In this document: one piece after another, positions 62,918 to 64,000 of the stretch
Layout of the letters: every line of letters starts with the position of its first letter
How positions within the stretch are numbered: the first letter of the stretch is position 1
Source: Aquirufa antheringensis
GTDB taxonomy: Bacteria; Bacteroidota; Bacteroidia; Cytophagales; Spirosomataceae
DNA: 64,000 bases
Reading direction: 5' to 3'
Assembly (NCBI RefSeq): GCF_004307425.1
Contig: NZ_SEWZ01000001.1
Location: 249,662 to 313,661, forward strand
The notes under the pieces: model-generated
What the model saw: only the letters and a program-made list of their open reading frames with translations
Told to the model about the DNA's origin: nothing
Databases searched by the model: none
Position numbers and translations under genes: made by a program

Positions 62918-63481
62918 TTATTTTACACGCTCAGCGTATGAATAGGTTCTTGTATCTACTTTAATTACTTCATCTTGTTCGATGAAAATAGGTACGGTAA
63001 TCGTTGCTCCTGTTTCTACCGTTGCTGGTTTCTTAGGAGAGTTAGCCGTATCGCCACGAACACCTGGTTCTGTGTAAGTTACCTTCAATTCTACGAATGG
63101 AGGCAATTCACAAGATAAAGCAGCATCGTTTTCGGTATTGATCAAAATCTCCACCTCTTGTCCTTCTTTCATCAAATCAGCCATCACACATAAATTCTCA
63201 TTTAATAGAATTTGCTCGAATGACTCTTGGTCCATGAAGTTATAGCCAAACTCATCCTTGAAGATGAATTGGAATTTTCTGCGTTCTACACGTACTGGAT
63301 AGATTGCCACGCCTGAGTTAAACGTGTTATCGATAACTTTTCCTGATGTTAATGAACGTAATTTAGTCCGAACGAAAGCCGGGCCTTTTCCTGGTTTTAC
63401 GTGAAGGAATTCAATGATCGAATATAAATCGTCATTGTATTTAATCACCATCCCATTTTTAATGTCTGCTGTAGTTGCCAT
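62918..63481 (-). CDS. efp: Translation elongation factor P
   Basis: 187 residues, three-domain EF-P. The tip loop is HVKPGKGPAFVRTK, with Lys32 at the position modified in EF-P of many species. Relieves ribosome stalling at polyproline stretches; the window itself encodes such runs (for example in the DUF4249 and T9SS proteins). No epmA/epmB is in view. Six bases after fabH. Confidence 0.95.
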   Translation of the reverse strand: MATTADIKNGMVIKYNDDLYSIIEFLHVKPGKGPAFVRTKLRSLTSGKVIDNTFNSGVAIYPVRVERRKFQFIFKDEFGYNFMDQESFEQILLNENLCVMADLMKEGQEVEILINTENDAALSCELPPFVELKVTYTEPGVRGDTANSPKKPATVETGATITVPIFIEQDEVIKVDTRTYSYAERVK

Positions 63482-63487
63482 TTCTAA

Positions 63488-64000
63488 TTATTTAGGGTCG
63501 TATGCCCATTTAACGTAAGCTGATCCCCACGTGAAACCTCCACCGAAGGCCGCTAAGATCAGATTATCTCCTTTTTTTAGTTTGTTTTCGTAATCCCAAA
63601 GACAAAGCGGAATCGTCGCCGCCGTCGTATTTCCATATTTCTGGATGTTCAACATCACCTTATCTTCACTCACACCCATGCGATTTGCCGTCGCATCGAT
63701 GATACGTTTATTCGCTTGGTGCGGAACTAAATATTTAATATCGTCACCAGTTAAGTGATTGCGCTCCATGATTTCTGCCGAAACATCAGCCATACGCGTC
63801 ACCGCAAATTTAAATACGGATTGACCTTCTTGGCGAATGTAATGCCATTTTGCTTCCACCGATTCTACCGTAGGAGGGTAGGCGCTACCGCCGCCTTTTT
63901 GCATTAAGGATTCACATCCTTCTCCATCTGATTTCAAAATGAAGTCTTGTACGCCTAAACCTTCGAAATTAGGTTCTAACATGACCGCTGCCGCACCATC
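63488..64000 (-). CDS. fabH: Beta-ketoacyl-ACP synthase III, N-terminal part outside the window
   Basis: C-terminal 170 codons; the frame stays open through 64000 ([10 protein letters not shown] continues upstream). Two of the three catalytic residues are visible: His in [10 protein letters not shown] and Asn in [13 protein letters not shown]; the Cys lies beyond the edge. [16 protein letters not shown] is the family end. Condenses acetyl-CoA with malonyl-ACP to start fatty-acid synthesis. First visible gene of fabH-efp-accB-accC. Confidence 0.94.
   Translation of the reverse strand, partial: DGAAAVMLEPNFEGLGVQDFILKSDGEGCESLMQKGGGSAYPPTVESVEAKWHYIRQEGQSVFKFAVTRMADVSAEIMERNHLTGDDIKYLVPHQANKRIIDATANRMGVSEDKVMLNIQKYGNTTAATIPLCLWDYENKLKKGDNLILAAFGGGFTWGSAYVKWAYDPK

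Noticed and set aside
1-64000. tRNA or rRNA genes
   Set aside because: No cloverleaf with GTTCRA arm or rRNA-like stretch was recognised by eye in the intergenic gaps; a covariance scan would settle it.

Overview
The window is chromosomal DNA of a Bacteroidota bacterium, most likely of the order Cytophagales. The evidence is: a TonB-dependent receptor with a carboxypeptidase-like N-terminal domain paired with a DUF4249 lipoprotein; DUF5916, DUF2911 and DUF1080 secreted proteins; a type IX secretion (T9SS) C-terminal sorting domain; FG-GAP/CRTAC1-type lipoproteins; and promoters that fit the Bacteroidota consensus TTG-N19/20-TAnnTTTG rather than a sigma70 consensus. A freshwater Spirosomataceae-type genome is a guess from protein flavour only. 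Coding density is very high: no gene-free stretch exceeds about 225 bases, and no rRNA, tRNA, CRISPR array, insertion sequence or prophage was seen.

Layout. 1-9.9 kb: an outer-membrane cluster of two tandem FG-GAP/ASPIC lipoproteins (the first cut by the window edge), a cytochrome c/FG-GAP lipoprotein, a TonB-dependent receptor and a DUF4249 lipoprotein, tightly packed. 9.9-13.7 kb: acyl-CoA dehydrogenase and M1 aminopeptidase. 13.7-15.0 kb: a small AT-rich cassette of an XRE repressor-like protein, a lipoprotein and a 39-residue membrane peptide, with inverted repeats in the divergent gap. 15.0-18.9 kb (minus): prephenate dehydrogenase and an aminotransferase behind what reads as a complete tyrosine attenuator (consensus promoter, 21-codon leader with six Tyr codons, antiterminator and terminator), then recX and hemA. 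19-26 kb: SDR, YheT-type hydrolase, a serB-serA fusion with serC (the whole phosphorylated serine pathway in two genes), an oxidoreductase, an SGNH hydrolase and an NrtR-like regulator. 26-36 kb: yebC, DUF5916 and DUF2911 proteins, a response regulator, an MBL hydrolase, a HAD phosphatase, a T9SS-exported putative protease, accD, and an orphan higA preceded by a relic of higB. 36-50 kb: zinc-ribbon coiled-coil protein, Nif3-like protein, NUDIX, sodium symporter, PBP4-type peptidase, an unusual intergenic repeat block, amino-acid permease, EEP-family phosphatase, rpmB, ThiF-like protein, rimO, DUF1080, SMP-30, prmC, lemA and two TPM-domain genes. 50-58 kb: gmhA facing a partial division/cell-wall (dcw) cluster murD-ftsW-murG-murC-ftsQ-ftsA that lacks ftsZ after ftsA. 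58-64 kb (minus): rplM-rpsI-rpsB-tsf and fabH-efp-accB-accC.

The most interesting item is the tyrosine attenuator at 16981-17138: the leader stop codon sits directly against the 5' arm of the antiterminator, so a ribosome finishing the Tyr-rich leader would cover that arm and let the terminator form just before the aminotransferase start codon. The second is the repeat block at 40824-40934, a heptanucleotide repeat followed by four short hairpins, each with a three-base loop, punctuated by GACTAA. The third is the AT-rich cassette at 13.7-15.0 kb. Function calls are from recognisable motifs and general family knowledge; no database search was run.
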